In this document: piece by piece, positions 4,772 through 5,812 of the stretch | Position numbering within the stretch: the stretch's first letter is position 1 | How the letters are laid out: each line of letters opens with the position of its first letter | From: Parachlamydiaceae bacterium | GTDB lineage: Bacteria; Chlamydiota; Chlamydiia; Chlamydiales; Parachlamydiaceae | Direction of reading: 5' to 3' | Assembly: GCA_003164155.1 (NCBI GenBank) | Contig: PLSG01000259.1 | Location: 1-5,812 of the forward strand | Length of the DNA stretch: 5,812 nucleotides | Notes under the pieces: generated by a model | Databases searched by the model: none | Told to the model about the DNA's origin: nothing | Seen by the model: only the letters and a program-made list of their open reading frames with translations | Translations under genes and position numbers: made by a program

Positions 4772-5812
4772 ATGATGAAAAGTAAATTATTCACAACATG
4801 TGCATTAATTGCGGGCACGCTTTTGGGGAGTTGGTCTTTCCCTTCGTTTGCAGTGCCACACATGGAAATTCATGGTAACGTACGTCTAGATACTATCTGG
4901 ATGGATAAAATACCTAAATGGCCAAATAACCTGAATGCTGAAACATACAGCGGCGAACCAGCTAACTTAGCCAGCGGCTTTGGTCCTGGCGTGGGTTCAG
5001 CTTTCCCCGATGTTCCACAATGGTCAGTGCCCATGAATAAAGTTGATGGCGCTTTCGATCAATCTCAATTTCTAATTGATGCACGCTATTCTCGCCTTTA
5101 CGTAACAGCTGAAGACTGCTGCTGCGGCGTAAGAATGTTTGGAAAGATCGAATTTGACTTCAGCACTCAAGAATTTGGCGACTTTGATGACAGCAGATGG
5201 GCCGGCGGCCACCATGCTAGACTGCGTCTGGCATATGCTAGAGCTGATTACTGCGATTTTTTCCTGATTGCAGGCCAAGATTGGAGCAAATTCCAGAACA
5301 TCGCTATCGGCGTACCTTATCACGATAGAAATGGCATGGACTTAGACATCGACAAGAACGGCTGGGCAGGTTGGAGCAAAACTCGTCAACCTCAAGTGTG
5401 CGTGGGATATAAATTGCCTGTTTCTATCTGCGGATGTGAAGCAGCTGACTTAGTTCTTTTGGCAGCCATAGAAAAAACGTTTCTAACGCTAGCTCCTTTC
5501 CAAGGCAATGGCGACTGCACTTCTATCGATTCTGGCGTCAATATTGGCCGTGTTATCGGAGAGCCAATTCAAGGTGGCGGCTTTGATCTGCCTTTGTTCG
5601 TCGGTAAAGCAGGATTCTATAACTACTTGCCATTCCAAGCTGAGATAGCTGTGGCTGGCACACGCAATAGAGTTATCCTAGCAGATAGAGTACCTAACTG
5701 CCCAGATAACGAAAGTCTATTTCCCGAAGGCGGACAAAGACACAGCTCCATCCATAAACATGGTGCATGGGCCGTTCAAGCGACAGTTCAAAGTGAATTC
5801 AATAACTTCACA
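4772..5812 (+). CDS. DcaP-like outer-membrane porin with many cysteines, 3' end outside the window
   Basis: The frame is open from ATG 4772 (or the adjacent ATG 4775) to the right edge, 347 residues without a stop. Residues 1-27 are a signal peptide: Lys-containing start, hydrophobic core, cleavage expected after PSFA. The mature part has alternating polar/hydrophobic strands typical of a beta-barrel. It carries motifs resembling DcaP-type trimeric porins: S107-R-L-Y-V, K125-I-E-F-D-F, L151-R-L-A-Y-A and G168-Q-D-W-S-K-F174. It would let small solutes cross the outer membrane; the substrate cannot be read from the sequence. Nine cysteines follow the signal peptide (116-118, 161, 210, 220, 222, 249, 310), unusual for porins and suggesting disulfides. 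The gene is transcribed away from the oxidoreductase and has its own leader, so it is probably a separate unit. Confidence 0.78.
   Translation, partial: MMKSKLFTTCALIAGTLLGSWSFPSFAVPHMEIHGNVRLDTIWMDKIPKWPNNLNAETYSGEPANLASGFGPGVGSAFPDVPQWSVPMNKVDGAFDQSQFLIDARYSRLYVTAEDCCCGVRMFGKIEFDFSTQEFGDFDDSRWAGGHHARLRLAYARADYCDFFLIAGQDWSKFQNIAIGVPYHDRNGMDLDIDKNGWAGWSKTRQPQVCVGYKLPVSICGCEAADLVLLAAIEKTFLTLAPFQGNGDCTSIDSGVNIGRVIGEPIQGGGFDLPLFVGKAGFYNYLPFQAEIAVAGTRNRVILADRVPNCPDNESLFPEGGQRHSSIHKHGAWAVQATVQSEFNNFT

Noticed and set aside
5072..5323. An 83-residue minus-strand frame
   Set aside because: It is antisense to the porin gene, whose signal peptide, ribosome binding site and barrel motifs are clear.

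Overview
This looks like the chromosome of a Gram-negative bacterium. The evidence is an outer-membrane, porin-like protein with a signal peptide, a CcoS-type maturation factor for a cbb3 cytochrome oxidase, and a large flavin/iron-sulfur oxidoreductase. The porin-like protein has nine cysteines after its predicted cleavage site, including three in a row. This recalls the disulfide-linked outer membrane proteins of Chlamydiae, so an environmental chlamydia (Parachlamydia/Waddlia-like) is my best guess, but no marker gene is present and this assignment is tentative.

Layout. From 2 to 1540 (+) is the 3' part of a gene for a long, highly charged helical protein. Its sequence is an almost unbroken array of 11-residue (hendecad) repeats beginning with Leu-Asp, grouped by periodic 10-residue steps into super-repeats of 54 or 65 residues. 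It is interrupted once by a His-rich 13-residue tandem repeat. From 1541 to 1738 is a convergent intergenic stretch with a doubtful small minus-strand ORF and a possible terminator. On the minus strand, a two-gene unit reads leftward: a GltD-like FAD/NAD(P) oxidoreductase with ferredoxin domains (start 3783 or 3810, stop 1930), then ccoS (1897 to 1739), a 52-residue gene. From about 3811 to 4771 is an unusually long AT-rich region between divergent genes. It holds two small dyads, a near-consensus sigma-70 promoter, a possible 40-codon basic ORF or short RNA, and probably the promoters of both flanking genes. From 4772 to the right edge (+) is the 5' part of a DcaP-like outer-membrane porin gene.

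How the genes relate. The oxidoreductase and ccoS are probably co-transcribed and point to respiratory electron transfer, although no oxidase structural gene is in view. The porin and the hendecad protein appear to be independent units. The least explained items are the hendecad/super-repeat protein with its His-rich insert and the regulated-looking 960-bp intergenic region.
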